Below, piece by piece: positions 56,222 to 64,000 of a DNA stretch of 64,000 bases; position 1 is the first letter of the stretch; each line of letters opens with the position of its first letter. The position numbers were made by a program, and so were the translations under genes. Origin of the DNA: Alcaligenes aquatilis (GTDB taxonomy: Bacteria > Pseudomonadota > Gammaproteobacteria > Burkholderiales > Burkholderiaceae_B); NCBI RefSeq assembly GCF_003076515.1, contig NZ_CP022390.1, positions 3,542,572 through 3,606,571 on the forward strand, given 5' to 3'. Under the pieces are notes generated by a model. That model saw only the letters and a program-made list of their open reading frames with translations, was not told the DNA's origin and searched no databases.

Positions 56222-56683
56222 ATGAAGTGTCCGTTCTGCCACCATGCCGATACCCAGGTGATCGACTCTCGAATCACCGAAGAAGGCGACGCCATACGGC
56301 GACGTCGCAAATGCTCGGCCTGTGAACGGCGCTTCACGACTTACGAGCGTGCTGAGCTGAGCCTGCCCGTCGTGGCCAAGCGCAATGGCACTCGTATGGA
56401 TTTTGATCCCGCACGTCTGCGGGCGAGCATGGGTGTTGCACTGCGCAAGCGCTCTATCCCCATGGCTCAGGTCGATGCCGCTGTGCAGCGCATCGAAGAA
56501 AAACTTCAACTGACTGGCGAGCGCGAAGTCTCTTCCGAGACCATAGGCGAGCTGGTCATGGCCGAGCTCAAGCAACTGGACCAGGTGGCCTATGTGCGCT
56601 TTGCCTCGGTCTACAAGAGCTTCAAGGACATCCGCGAGTTCGTACAGGCGATCGACGAAATGAACGATCCCGACCGCGGCTAA
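56222..56683 (+). CDS. nrdR: Transcriptional repressor NrdR
   Basis: NrdR represses ribonucleotide reductase genes in response to ATP/dATP. The 153-residue protein has a zinc ribbon (CPFC and CSAC) and an ATP-cone domain starting [17 protein letters not shown] and ending in [14 protein letters not shown]. It lies between glyA and ribD with 4 bp to ribD. No NrdR-box pair was found in the window. Confidence 0.97.
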   Translation: MKCPFCHHADTQVIDSRITEEGDAIRRRRKCSACERRFTTYERAELSLPVVAKRNGTRMDFDPARLRASMGVALRKRSIPMAQVDAAVQRIEEKLQLTGEREVSSETIGELVMAELKQLDQVAYVRFASVYKSFKDIREFVQAIDEMNDPDRG

Positions 56684-56687
56684 GGCG

Positions 56688-57836
56688 ATGGTCGAGCAAG
56701 AAGACGTCATCTGGATGCGGCAAGCCCTGGAGCTGGCCGAAAAATCCCTGTATATCAGTGCTCCCAATCCACGAGTCGCCTGCCTGATTGTGCGCGATGG
56801 CCAATTGCTGGCTTCAGGTTCCACGCAGCAGGCGGGTGGGCCTCACGCTGAAGTGATGGCCTTGCGCCAAGCCAAAGAGCGCGGCGTCAATGTGGCCGGG
56901 GCTACTTTCTACGTCACCCTGGAGCCTTGCAGTCACCACGGGCGTACGCCTCCCTGTGCCGACGCCCTGATTAAAGCAGGTGCCGGGCGAGTCGTCTTTT
57001 CCATGTACGACCCCAACCCCTTGGTGGCAGGCAATGGTGTTTCGCGCCTGCGTCAGGCGGGAATTACGGTAGATGGCCCTTTGTGCGTCGAGCAGGCGCT
57101 GGCGATCAACGCTGGTTTCTTTGCCCGCATGACACGTGGACGCCCCTGGTTGTGGATGAAAATGGCCGCCTCGCTGGATGGCCGCAGTGCCTTGCCCGAT
57201 GGCAGCTCTCAATGGATTACCGGGCCGCAGGCGCGTGACGATGGTCATCATTGGCGCGCTCGCAGTTGTGTCGTGTTGACGGGCATAGGTACGGTTAACG
57301 CGGACAATCCGCTAATGAATGTACGGGCGGTTTCTACGCCACGTCCACCCATCAAAGCCGTGCTGGACACGCATTTGCGTCTGACCCCCAATGCTGCCTT
57401 GCTGGATGGCTCGCCTTGCTGGGTATTTAGCCATCGTCGGGATCCCGAACGCGAAGCCGAGTTGGCAGATCGCAATGCACAAGTCATTCCCATGCCTTTG
57501 CACGAAGGTCAGGTGGATGTGCGCGCCGTTCTGGACTGGATGACAGATCAGCAGATCAACGAAGTCCACGCAGAAGCAGGGGCGCGTCTTTCTGGTGCCT
57601 TGATTGATGCAGGTGTGGTTGACCAATTGCTGATGTACCTGGCCCCCAAGATTCTGGGGCAGGGACGAGGCGTGGCCGATATTACCGAGCTGGCCGGGCT
57701 GGACGATGTAGAGCCGTTCGAGTTTACCGATGTGCGCTTGCTAGGTGCCGATCTGCGTGTTCTGGCACGCCAACGTGATCATTGGGAAGCCTTGCTGCGA
57801 GCCGTCGGTGGGGCGTATCCGCCGGACTCGGAATAA
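56688..57836 (+). CDS. ribD: Bifunctional riboflavin biosynthesis protein RibD
   Basis: RibD deaminates and then reduces the pyrimidine intermediate in riboflavin synthesis. The 382-residue protein has the deaminase zinc motifs GGPHAEVMAL and LEPCSHHGRTPPC, and the reductase domain from about residue 150 (KMAASLDGRSALPDGSSQWI) to the C-terminus. The other rib genes are not in the window; the next 360 bp are non-coding. Confidence 0.96.
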   Translation: MVEQEDVIWMRQALELAEKSLYISAPNPRVACLIVRDGQLLASGSTQQAGGPHAEVMALRQAKERGVNVAGATFYVTLEPCSHHGRTPPCADALIKAGAGRVVFSMYDPNPLVAGNGVSRLRQAGITVDGPLCVEQALAINAGFFARMTRGRPWLWMKMAASLDGRSALPDGSSQWITGPQARDDGHHWRARSCVVLTGIGTVNADNPLMNVRAVSTPRPPIKAVLDTHLRLTPNAALLDGSPCWVFSHRRDPEREAELADRNAQVIPMPLHEGQVDVRAVLDWMTDQQINEVHAEAGARLSGALIDAGVVDQLLMYLAPKILGQGRGVADITELAGLDDVEPFEFTDVRLLGADLRVLARQRDHWEALLRAVGGAYPPDSE

Positions 57837-58196
57837 GTCAGGTATTGCTGTTCGGCCTGGCGGCCAGATACTGCAAAGAGCATGCCTTCAAGCCTGTGAA
57901 TTTGAGCCTACCGTTTTTCCGACCCTATCACCTTGACTGTGGCCTTGAGGCAAGTGCCGATGGTCGTTTGATTAAGTCTGCCGAGCAGTATCAATCGTCT
58001 CTTTAGAAGCAGGCCAAGAGTCCGAACTCACGATAAATTGAGACCAGGCTTATCCTACGGTTCAGCAGTCAGTAACCACTCAGCAACAAGGCTTAGCCCA
58101 AAAAAATTTCAGCACTTGCCTTATAAGGATAAGTGCTGCTATTATTATGGACTTGGCATTAGCAGCTTCAAATTGCTTGGCCAGAAAAAATAAGTA
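57837..58196. other. Non-coding interval between ribD and tRNA-Ser
   Basis: This 360-bp stretch contains short open frames with no family character. Near its end lie a dyad (58111-58137) that contains the palindrome CCTTATAAGG, and a candidate tRNA promoter. I see no FMN riboswitch or attachment-site-like repeat. Confidence 0.55.
58116..58145 (+). promoter_or_regulatory. Candidate sigma-70 promoter of tRNA-Ser
   Basis: TTGCCT (58116-58121) and TATTAT (58140-58145) are separated by 18 bp, about 50 bp upstream of the tRNA. The spacer holds part of an inverted repeat (AGCACTT...AAGTGCT, 58111-58137). Confidence 0.45.
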
Positions 58197-58287
58197 GGAC
58201 AGGTGGCCGAGTGGTTGAAGGCGCACGCCTGGAAAGCGTGTATACGTTTATAGCGTATCGGGGGTTCGAATCCCCCTCTGTCCGCCA
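58197..58287 (+). tRNA. tRNA-Ser (anticodon GGA)
   Basis: The 91-nt cloverleaf has the 7-bp acceptor GGACAGG pairing with TCTGTCC (one G-U), anticodon stem CACGC/GCGTG with loop CTGGAAA (anticodon GGA, reads UCC and UCU), a long class II variable arm, the T-loop GGTTCGAATCC and an encoded CCA end. A terminator follows. Confidence 0.96.
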
Positions 58288-58300
58288 AGAATTCGATATG

Positions 58301-58334
58301 AAAACCCGCCCAGCGCAAGCTAGGCGGGTTTTTT
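58301..58334 (+). terminator. Terminator of tRNA-Ser
   Basis: AACCCGCC (58303-58310) pairs with GGCGGGTT (58323-58330), followed by TTTT, 15 bp after the CCA end. Confidence 0.85.
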
Positions 58335-58392
58335 ATTGCTGGGGGTGTCTGCGTCTTTCTGCCGTGGTGATGCTTCGCAGCACAGGCGCTGT

Positions 58393-58800
58393 TTAAGGAA
58401 CCAAGGTCAGGCGGTCGACTTCAAACTCCGTCTTGCGCAGGCCTTTGTCGAATTCCCCAGTCAGTTCCACTTTTTGCTCAGCACTGATGGTCTGGCCAGC
58501 CGGGAAGTCTTCGTTGTCGATCTCCACGGTTATACGGCCGGTGGCATCTTCAAAAATGTAGCGTTCATCGCCTTCAAACGAGACCAGACGACCTTGTAAA
58601 CGTGCGATTTGGTCGTCGCGGCCGGTCTCCAGCAACTGCTTGACGGTCAGTAGTGGCACATTGTTGGGGCCGGAGTAAGAGCCAGCGGCGCTGCTCGCCT
58701 GAGGTGCATTGTTTGGGCCGGTGTAGCTGGCGGGTTGTGCGATAGCAGCGCTGGCGCTCAGGGCAAGGACGGCGGCGAGGGTAGGTAAAGTGAATCGCAT
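58393..58800 (-). CDS. YgiW/YdeI-family periplasmic OB-fold stress protein
   Basis: This 135-residue protein has a signal peptide ending near AIAQ (residue 22). The mature N-terminus carries two copies of SY(T/S)GPNN (residues 25-31 and 41-47), then the BOF/OB-fold domain with LLTVKQLLETGRDDQIARLQ, DERYIFEDATGRITVEIDN and ELTGEFDKG. E. coli YgiW is encoded next to QseBC and is linked with stress tolerance; here it is directly downstream of a QseC-like gene on the same strand, which supports the assignment. Confidence 0.88.
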   Translation of the reverse strand: MRFTLPTLAAVLALSASAAIAQPASYTGPNNAPQASSAAGSYSGPNNVPLLTVKQLLETGRDDQIARLQGRLVSFEGDERYIFEDATGRITVEIDNEDFPAGQTISAEQKVELTGEFDKGLRKTEFEVDRLTLVP

Positions 58801-58896
58801 GATTGGGTTTCCTGTATCGGGTTATCGGGTCAATGTTCCGCCGATTGCGGAATAGTGTTAGTAGAACTCCTGAACCTGAAGGCAATCTTAAGACTC

Positions 58897-60288
58897 TTAA
58901 CGGGGTGGAAAATCCAGTATGACACTCAGGCCCTGGCCGTCCAGCCCTTCTTCAAAGGATAGTTTGGCATCGTGCAAGGCCGCGATGCGGGCCACGATAG
59001 ACAAGCCCAGGCCGTTGCCGGCTTGGCCGGTGCCCAGTACGCGAAAAAACCGTTCTCCCAGTCTGGCCCGTTGTTCGAGGGGAACACCAGGCCCCTTGTC
59101 CCGGACCGCAAGGCGTACACCGCCATCGTGTCTGCGTGTCGTTTCGATTCGTACCCGGACGCCTGCGCCGCCGTAGCGAATGGCATTGCCAATCAGGTTG
59201 CGTAAGGCGCTGCTTAACAATACCGGCGCAGCCTGCAAGCTTGTCACGGCCAAGGCTCTTTCCATGTTCACTGACACCGAGGGCAGGGATGGGCTAAGGT
59301 TGTCCAGGATTTGATTCAGGTCTACGGTTTCACGTTTCAGAGGTTCTGCCTGTGGTTCCAGTCTTGTCAGGGCGAGCAGACTTTCTACCAGGGCGGTGCA
59401 GCGATCCAGATCAGCGCGTAATTGCTGTAGATGGGCATCAGGTAGTTGCAGTTCGCGTTCAATTAATTGAACGCGCATCCGCAGCCCAGCCAAAGGGGTA
59501 CGCAGTTCGTGGGCGGCATCGGCGGTAAAGCGCCGCTCACTTTCCAGTGCTGTGGATAGACGTGCCATCAAGGTGTTGAGGGCATCGAGCATGGCCTGCA
59601 GTTCACGGGGCGGATGGTCACCCTGCACGGGCGTGAGGTCATCGGGGGATTTGGCGTTGATGCGTTTGACGGTATCTTCCAAAGGACGCATCAGGCGTCG
59701 GATCAGGAACCAGCTTGACAGGCCCAGCAGCGCCAGCAGTCCCAACACGGGCCAGGCTAGATTTTCTGCCATATCCTCCAGCAGTTCCAGACGTTCTTCC
59801 ATAGGTTGGGCGACCTGGGCGGTCACGCCTGCCGACCCAGGGCGCACGTAAACCCGCCAGAGTTCATCATCGACCCGGACGGTGGTGGTTTGCTTGCTGT
59901 GTGCCTGCGGTAAAAAAGCCGTTTCAGGTGTGTCGTCGCCGCGCAGCAGCACACGGCCATCTGCCGCGACCAACTGGTAGTACATGCGCAGTTTGAGCGC
60001 CTCGTCACGGTTCAGGCCTGTGCCCGTTGTATTGGATCCGGGTGAAGTCTCCTGCGGGTCCAACATCAAGACCAGACGGGCACCTTCCTCCAGTGCGTCA
60101 TCAAGAACATCACCGGTAGCGTGCCAGGCGACACTGACCACAATGGAAAGGCTGACCAGCCACAGGCCAATACTGGTTCCCATTACGGTCAGCAGCAGAC
60201 GACGCCGTAGGGACCAGCCTTGCGGGCGTGATGCCGAAGCATTAGGGCTGGAGCGGGTACGCGTCAGTTTACGGAGCAGATGTTTCAT
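58897..60288 (-). CDS. QseC-like membrane sensor histidine kinase
   Basis: This 463-residue kinase has two membrane helices (LLLTVMGTSIGLWLVSLSIVV and WPVLGLLALLGLSSWFLI) that bracket a periplasmic sensor of about 110 residues. A HAMP domain (RRLMRPLEDTVKRINA) follows, then the phospho-acceptor H260 in ADAAHELRTPLAG. ATP boxes are NLIGNAIRYGG, VRDKGPGVP and GNGLGLSIV. It overlaps the response regulator stop by 4 bp. The signal may be envelope stress or a small molecule as for QseC; this is inferred from synteny with the YgiW-like gene. Confidence 0.9.
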   Translation of the reverse strand: MKHLLRKLTRTRSSPNASASRPQGWSLRRRLLLTVMGTSIGLWLVSLSIVVSVAWHATGDVLDDALEEGARLVLMLDPQETSPGSNTTGTGLNRDEALKLRMYYQLVAADGRVLLRGDDTPETAFLPQAHSKQTTTVRVDDELWRVYVRPGSAGVTAQVAQPMEERLELLEDMAENLAWPVLGLLALLGLSSWFLIRRLMRPLEDTVKRINAKSPDDLTPVQGDHPPRELQAMLDALNTLMARLSTALESERRFTADAAHELRTPLAGLRMRVQLIERELQLPDAHLQQLRADLDRCTALVESLLALTRLEPQAEPLKRETVDLNQILDNLSPSLPSVSVNMERALAVTSLQAAPVLLSSALRNLIGNAIRYGGAGVRVRIETTRRHDGGVRLAVRDKGPGVPLEQRARLGERFFRVLGTGQAGNGLGLSIVARIAALHDAKLSFEEGLDGQGLSVILDFPPR

Positions 60289-60953
60289 GCGGGGGCCAGC
60301 ACATAGCCTTGATTGCGTACAGTGACAATGAAGTCACTGCCCAGTTTCTTGCGCAGATTGTAAATATGGACTTCGATCGCGTTGCTCTCCACTTCCTCGC
60401 TCCAGCCATAGAGGGCTTCTTCAAGCTGAGCGCGGCTCAAAATATGGGTGGGGTGGTGCATCAAGGCCTGCAGAACAGCAAATTCGCGTGCGGTTACAGC
60501 CACAGGCTGATCGTTCAATGTGACACGCTTGGCTGTCGGGTCAATAGCGACGGGACCGTGACGCCATTCGGAGCTGGCCTGTGCCGCGCTGCGACGCAAG
60601 GCCGCGCGTACTCGTGCGGATAGCTCTTCCAGGTCAAACGGCTTGACCAGATAGTCGTCTGCTCCCAGATCCAGGCCCTGCACTCGGTCTGCCAAGGTAT
60701 CGCGGGCGGTGATCACAATGACGGGAACGTGGGCATGAGGGCTACCGGCTCCTCGCAAGCTACGCAAAACGGCATCGCCGTCCAGGCCGGGCAGGCCCCG
60801 ATCCAGCAGGATGCATTGATAGGTATGGGTTGCCAAGGCCGTGGCAACTTGATCGCCGCGTTGTAACCAGTCCACAGCATAGCCGTCCATATGTAGCCAG
60901 GACTGCAAGGAACTGCCCAGCGAGGAATCGTCTTCGATTAAGAGAATACGCAT
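60285..60953 (-). CDS. QseB/PmrA-like OmpR-family response regulator
   Basis: This 222-residue regulator has a receiver domain (LLIEDDSSLGSSL; phospho-acceptor D51 in LLDRGLPGLDG; KPF switch lysine) and a C-terminal winged helix (VTAREFAVLQALMHHPTHIL to VHIYNLRKKLGS). The ATG at 60953 is preferred; an in-frame GTG two codons earlier is possible. It is coupled to the QseC-like kinase. No clear ribosome binding site is seen. Confidence 0.92.
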   Translation of the reverse strand: MRILLIEDDSSLGSSLQSWLHMDGYAVDWLQRGDQVATALATHTYQCILLDRGLPGLDGDAVLRSLRGAGSPHAHVPVIVITARDTLADRVQGLDLGADDYLVKPFDLEELSARVRAALRRSAAQASSEWRHGPVAIDPTAKRVTLNDQPVAVTAREFAVLQALMHHPTHILSRAQLEEALYGWSEEVESNAIEVHIYNLRKKLGSDFIVTVRNQGYVLAPA

Positions 60954-61011
60954 ATGCACAGCCTGGCAGGGAAAGATGAAGGGAATCTGATGCTAGTGTG
61001 AGGCATGGCGC

Positions 61012-61051
61012 AAAGCAGCCGCAAGCGCAGAAGGGCTTGTACGGCTGCTTT
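61012..61051. terminator. Hairpin between arsH and the response regulator gene
   Basis: AAAGCAGCCG (61012-61021) pairs perfectly with CGGCTGCTTT (61042-61051), extended by CAAGC/GCTTG after a 2-nt bulge. It lies about 50 bp after the arsH stop on the minus strand and is a good candidate terminator of the ars operon, with only a short T-run. Confidence 0.7.
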
Positions 61052-61099
61052 GTATTGTAAAAGCAGGCAGACTCTGTGTTTCCCGCCCTGATCAGGGTG

Positions 61100-61834
61100 C
61101 TAGATGCTGCGCTGTTGTACCCGCGCTGACAGTTCCTGTGCCGTCTCCTTGCGTTCGCTGTATCTATCGACCAGATAATCCGCACAGTCGCGTGTCAGCA
61201 AGGTGAATTTGATCAGTTCTTCCATGACATCGACCACCCTATCGTAGTAGGGGGAGGGTTTCATGCGGCCTTGGTCGTCAAACTCCAGAAAGGCTTTGGC
61301 AACGGAGGACTGGTTGGGAATGGTGATCAGGCGCATCCAGCGGCCCAGGACGCGCATCTGGTTCAAGGCGTTAAAGGACTGGGACCCGCCAGAGACTTGC
61401 ATGAGCGCCAGTGTTTTGCCTTGCGTTGGGCGTACGGAGCCGATGCTTAACGGAATCCAATCAATTTGTGCTTTCAGGACACTGCTCATGGCACCGTGTC
61501 GCTCGGGCGAAGTCCAGACCATGCCCTCGGCCCACTGTACACATTGACGCAGTTCCTGCACTTTGGGGTGCTCATCTGTTGCGCCATCGGGCAAAGGCAA
61601 CTGGTGTGGGTCAAAGATCTTGGTTTCGGCACCCATTGCGTTCAGCAGTCGCGCCGCCTCTTGCGTCAACAATCGGCTATAGGAGCGTTCCCTCAAAGAG
61701 CCGTACAAAAGCAGAATTCGAGGCGCATGCGTAGCCCGCCTTGGAGGCGGCAACTCTGACAGTGTCGGGCTCGTAAAAGCGTGCTTGTCCAGATTGGCTA
61801 AGTCAGGCTGGCTCAATTCTTTGTCCTTTTTCAT
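61100..61834 (-). CDS. arsH: NADPH-dependent FMN reductase / organoarsenical oxidase ArsH
   Basis: ArsH is a flavodoxin-like oxidoreductase that oxidises trivalent organoarsenicals and reduces quinones or metals in some species. The 244-residue protein has the FMN phosphate loop [35 protein letters not shown] and the characteristic [21 protein letters not shown]. The start at [12 protein letters not shown] lies inside arsC (32-bp overlap); it fits the family length, and the open frame to 61948 has no family character. Confidence 0.92.
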   Translation of the reverse strand: MKKDKELSQPDLANLDKHAFTSPTLSELPPPRRATHAPRILLLYGSLRERSYSRLLTQEAARLLNAMGAETKIFDPHQLPLPDGATDEHPKVQELRQCVQWAEGMVWTSPERHGAMSSVLKAQIDWIPLSIGSVRPTQGKTLALMQVSGGSQSFNALNQMRVLGRWMRLITIPNQSSVAKAFLEFDDQGRMKPSPYYDRVVDVMEELIKFTLLTRDCADYLVDRYSERKETAQELSARVQQRSI

Positions 61835-62234
61835 CAATGACGGCTTGGCCGTCCTCTTTCCGGAATGCGCCTTGCTGCGGCTGGGGCAGTATTTCAAGCA
61901 CCTGTTCCGAAGGGCGGCACAAGCGTGTGCCCAGCGGTGTGACCACAATGGGACGGTTGATCAGAATGGGGTGCAGCAACATGAAATCAATCAGTTGTTC
62001 ATCACTCCATTTGGGGTCGCCCAGTTGCAGCTCCTCATAAGGTGTTCCTTTTTGGCGCAGGACTTCGCGCACGCTCAGGCCGCAGTCTGTTATCAGCCTG
62101 ATCAGTGTGGCGCGGTCTGGTGGTGTTTGCAGGTACTCGATGATGGTGGGCTCTTGACCACTATTGCGGATCAGGCCCAGGGTATTGCGCGAGGTGCCGC
62201 AGGCGGGGTTGTGATAGATGGTGATGTTGCTCAT
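61803..62234 (-). CDS. arsC: Arsenate reductase, glutaredoxin-dependent
   Basis: This enzyme reduces arsenate to arsenite so that it can be exported. The 143-residue protein has the catalytic C12 in [12 protein letters not shown], the arsenate-binding arginines in [13 protein letters not shown] and [10 protein letters not shown], and the ending typical of the E. coli plasmid R773 ArsC class. It starts 24 bp after arsB and overlaps arsH. Confidence 0.95.
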   Translation of the reverse strand: MSNITIYHNPACGTSRNTLGLIRNSGQEPTIIEYLQTPPDRATLIRLITDCGLSVREVLRQKGTPYEELQLGDPKWSDEQLIDFMLLHPILINRPIVVTPLGTRLCRPSEQVLEILPQPQQGAFRKEDGQAVIDEKGQRIEPA

Positions 62235-62258
62235 GGCCTTGTGCTCGATGTCAGGGGG

Positions 62259-63548
62259 TTAGTGGGCGATACCTAGCCGTAGGGCCAAGGCCGCCAGAGT
62301 GATCAGCAAGACGGGGGTGGTCAGGATGGCTCCTACCTTGAAGTAGTAGCCCCAGCTGATTTTTGTGCCTTTCTGGGCCAGTACGTGCAGCCAGAGCAAG
62401 GTGGCCAGACTGCCTATGGGTGTGAATTTGGGCCCCAGGTCACTGCCGATGACATTGGCGTAGATCATGGCTTCTTTGACGGCGCCCTGGGCGCTGGAAG
62501 CATCAATTGACAGGGCCGTGACCAGGACCGTGGGCATATTGTTCATGACCGAGGACAACAGGGCAGACAGGACGCCTGTGCCCATGGCGGCTCCCCACAC
62601 GCCAGCCTGGGCGAACTCATCGAGCAGCAGGGCCAGATGGTTGGTCAGCCCGGCATTACGTAGGCCATACACCACCAGATACATGCCCAGCGAGAACACG
62701 ACGATTTGCCAGGGCGCACCGCGCAGCACTTTCCTTGTGCTGATGACTGTGCCACGAGCGGCAACCGTCAGCACAATGATGGCTCCGGCAGCGGCAACGA
62801 CACTGACGGGAATCCCCAAGGGCTCCAGTGCGAAAAAACCGGTCAGCAGTAAAGCCAGCACGATCCAGCCTGCCTTGAAGGTCGCCATGTCCGTAATGGC
62901 TTGTGCGGGTGGTTTCAACTGCTCAAGGCGATATTGGGCAGGAATGTCACGTCGGAAATACAAGATCAAGACGAGCAGGCTGGCCAGCACGGACACGATA
63001 TTGACGGGCACCATGATGGCGGCGTAGTCCGTGAAGCCCAGTTTGAAATAGTCGGCCGAGACAATGTTGACCAGGTTGGAGACGACCAGTGGCAAGCTGG
63101 CCGTGTCGGCAATAAACCCTGCCGCCATGACAAAGGCCAAGGTCGCGGCGGGCGAGAAGCCCAAGGCCAGCAACATGGCCATGACAATAGGCGTCAGAAT
63201 CAGGGCAGCGCCATCGTTGGCAAACAGGGCAGACACGGCAGCGCCCAGAATCACGATAAATGCAAAAAGCCTGCGTCCACTGCCTGCCCCCCAACGGGCA
63301 ACGTGCAGTGCGGCCCATTCAAAGAAACCGGCTTCATCCAGCACCAGGCTGATGATAATGATTGCTATAAAAGTAGCGGTTGCATTCCAGACGATACCCC
63401 ACACCACATCCAGATCGCTCCACTGCACCACACCTGAAAGTAGGGCCGCGGCCGCGCCCAGAGAGGCGCTCCAGCCTATGCCCAAGCCTTTGGGCTGCCA
63501 GATGACCAAGATCAGGGTGGCAAGGAAAATCAGGACAGATGTGAGCAT
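62259..63548 (-). CDS. arsB: Arsenite efflux permease ArsB
   Basis: ArsB exports arsenite and antimonite using the proton gradient. The 429-residue protein has about twelve hydrophobic segments. Family words seen are [66 protein letters not shown] and NNMPTVLV, and the C-terminal [19 protein letters not shown]. It follows arsR by 91 bp and precedes arsC by 24 bp. Confidence 0.96.
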   Translation of the reverse strand: MLTSVLIFLATLILVIWQPKGLGIGWSASLGAAAALLSGVVQWSDLDVVWGIVWNATATFIAIIIISLVLDEAGFFEWAALHVARWGAGSGRRLFAFIVILGAAVSALFANDGAALILTPIVMAMLLALGFSPAATLAFVMAAGFIADTASLPLVVSNLVNIVSADYFKLGFTDYAAIMVPVNIVSVLASLLVLILYFRRDIPAQYRLEQLKPPAQAITDMATFKAGWIVLALLLTGFFALEPLGIPVSVVAAAGAIIVLTVAARGTVISTRKVLRGAPWQIVVFSLGMYLVVYGLRNAGLTNHLALLLDEFAQAGVWGAAMGTGVLSALLSSVMNNMPTVLVTALSIDASSAQGAVKEAMIYANVIGSDLGPKFTPIGSLATLLWLHVLAQKGTKISWGYYFKVGAILTTPVLLITLAALALRLGIAH

Positions 63549-63639
63549 GGCAAATTTTGTCGTCAGGGGCAGGCGGTCAGGCCTTGGGTATTAGGCCAAC
63601 AAGCGGTTGGTTGATTTGAATCGGTGTTAGTTGGCTTTT

Positions 63640-63963
63640 TTAGGGGCGTTGGCACAAGTTGGGCGCTGTAAGGCAGTTTTCACCCTGACAGCAGTTCTCT
63701 GTCAGGTAGGCCAGTAGATCGTTCATGGCGGGAAAGGTGGCGCTGTAGAGCAGGTTGCGGCCTTGGCGCTCGCTATGAATCAAGCCGGCATTACTGAGTT
63801 CTTTCAAATGAAAGGACAGGGCATTGGGAGCGATGCTTAACTGTTCGGCCAAGGTGCCGGGTGTCAGCCCGGACGCACCGGCTACAACCAGTGCGCGAAA
63901 TACCCGCAGGCGGGCTTCGTGGGCCAAGGCGGCCAGGGAGCGGATAACGTGAGATTCTTCCAT
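63640..63963 (-). CDS. arsR: ArsR-family metalloregulatory repressor
   Basis: This 107-residue winged-helix repressor starts MEESHVIRSLAALAHEARLRV. The DNA-recognition helix is SIAPNALSFHLKELSNAG. The canonical helix-3 ELCxCDL arsenite site is absent; instead a C-terminal cluster C91-C92-C97 (TENCCQGENC), with C104 beyond, probably binds As(III), as in the Acidithiobacillus ferrooxidans ArsR type. The ATG at 63963 was chosen because the likely -10 lies just upstream; an ATG at 63969 and a TTG at 63978 are in frame but fall in or beside it. Confidence 0.92.
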   Translation of the reverse strand: MEESHVIRSLAALAHEARLRVFRALVVAGASGLTPGTLAEQLSIAPNALSFHLKELSNAGLIHSERQGRNLLYSATFPAMNDLLAYLTENCCQGENCLTAPNLCQRP

Positions 63964-63969
63964 GGGCAT

Positions 63970-63998
63970 ATAATACAATAATTCAACAATTATTGAAT
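63970..63998 (-). promoter_or_regulatory. arsR operator/promoter
   Basis: CAATAATT (63976-63983) and AATTATTG (63988-63995) form a perfect 8+8 inverted repeat with CAAC between. On the minus strand a -10 TATTAT (63975-63970) abuts it, with a weak -35 TTCAAT 16 bp further up (63997-63992). The expected transcription start falls near 63963, the arsR ATG, so the mRNA may be leaderless. ArsR binding here would block the promoter. Confidence 0.65.
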
Positions 63999-64000
63999 AG

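Noticed and set aside
54923..56824. 633-codon open frame antisense to glyA and nrdR
   Set aside because: It spans two well-supported genes and their gap, has no recognisable family, and is explained by codon bias that avoids stops on the opposite strand.
57837..58196. Possible FMN riboswitch or integration site near ribD and tRNA-Ser
   Set aside because: No FMN-box core was seen, ribD is upstream of the interval, and no partial tRNA copy or integrase is present to suggest an attachment site.
1..64000. CRISPR arrays, insertion sequences, prophage or defence islands
   Set aside because: No regularly spaced repeats, transposase or integrase motifs, terminal inverted repeats, or known defence-gene domains were seen; gene content and order are those of a conserved chromosome.

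Overview
The window looks like a chromosomal segment of a betaproteobacterium of the order Burkholderiales, most likely an Alcaligenes-type member of the Alcaligenaceae. This is inferred from the protein families, the gene order (aroQ-accB-accC-prmA-zinc ribbon/DUF3426-PfkB kinase; argC-DUF6776-erpA; glyA-nrdR-ribD; mpl-yqiA-rnb-tonB-aroE-mtgA-lptG) and an even, moderately GC-rich composition. No database search was possible. I saw no insertion sequence, prophage, integrase, CRISPR array, rRNA or origin. There is one tRNA gene, tRNA-Ser(GGA). Coding density is high, and most transcription units end in clear hairpin terminators, several of them shared by convergent genes.

Layout. 1-1.1 kb: 3' part of a benzoate/aminobenzoate-type CoA ligase. 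1.2-4.0 kb (minus): hemL, thiE and a divergent ThiD-like protein. 4.1-6.1 kb (plus): rubredoxin, yqgE, ruvX, a plsC-type acyltransferase. 6.2-14.7 kb (minus): a long run for envelope, peptidoglycan and RNA turnover (mpl, yqiA, rnb, tonB-like, aroE, mtgA, lptG, apaH). 14.8-21.6 kb (plus): tlpA-like thioredoxin, aroQ, accB, accC, prmA, DUF3426 protein, PfkB kinase, glycine-zipper lipoprotein. 21.6-24.7 kb (minus): a fused AlkA-Ogt DNA-repair protein, yggT and a lysine/alanine-repeat histone H1-like protein. 25-29 kb: a fused indolepyruvate ferredoxin oxidoreductase divergent from an Lrp/AsnC regulator. 29-32 kb: a lipoprotein, yaeQ and gltX. 32-36.8 kb (minus): a FixL/FixJ-like two-component pair and an MgtA-type Mg2+ P-type ATPase with a long structured leader that encodes a previously unlisted 44-codon proline-rich ORF. 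37-42 kb (plus): a PatZ-like protein acetyltransferase and a CocE/NonD-type lipoprotein hydrolase. 42-46 kb: carboxylesterase, darP, pmbA, orphan TRAP solute-binding protein. 46.5-49.8 kb (plus): rplM-rpsI with a structured leader, argC, DUF6776, erpA. 50-52.6 kb (minus): anmK and an M23 peptidase. 52.9-57.8 kb (plus): tyrS, a PEBP protein, glyA, nrdR, ribD. 58.2 kb: tRNA-Ser. 58.4-61 kb (minus): a YgiW-QseC-QseB-like module. 61-64 kb (minus): an arsR-arsB-arsC-arsH arsenic operon whose operator overlaps the arsR promoter and start.

Most of the window is conserved housekeeping sequence. The observations most worth following up are the mgtA leader (proline-rich uORF plus two hairpins), the AlkA-Ogt fusion, the ThiD-like protein that lacks the family's GTGC anion-hole motif, the PatZ-like protein with a degenerate nucleotide-binding loop, and the probably leaderless arsR with its 8+8 inverted repeat. 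I did not find convincing evidence of a wholly new defence or mobile system.
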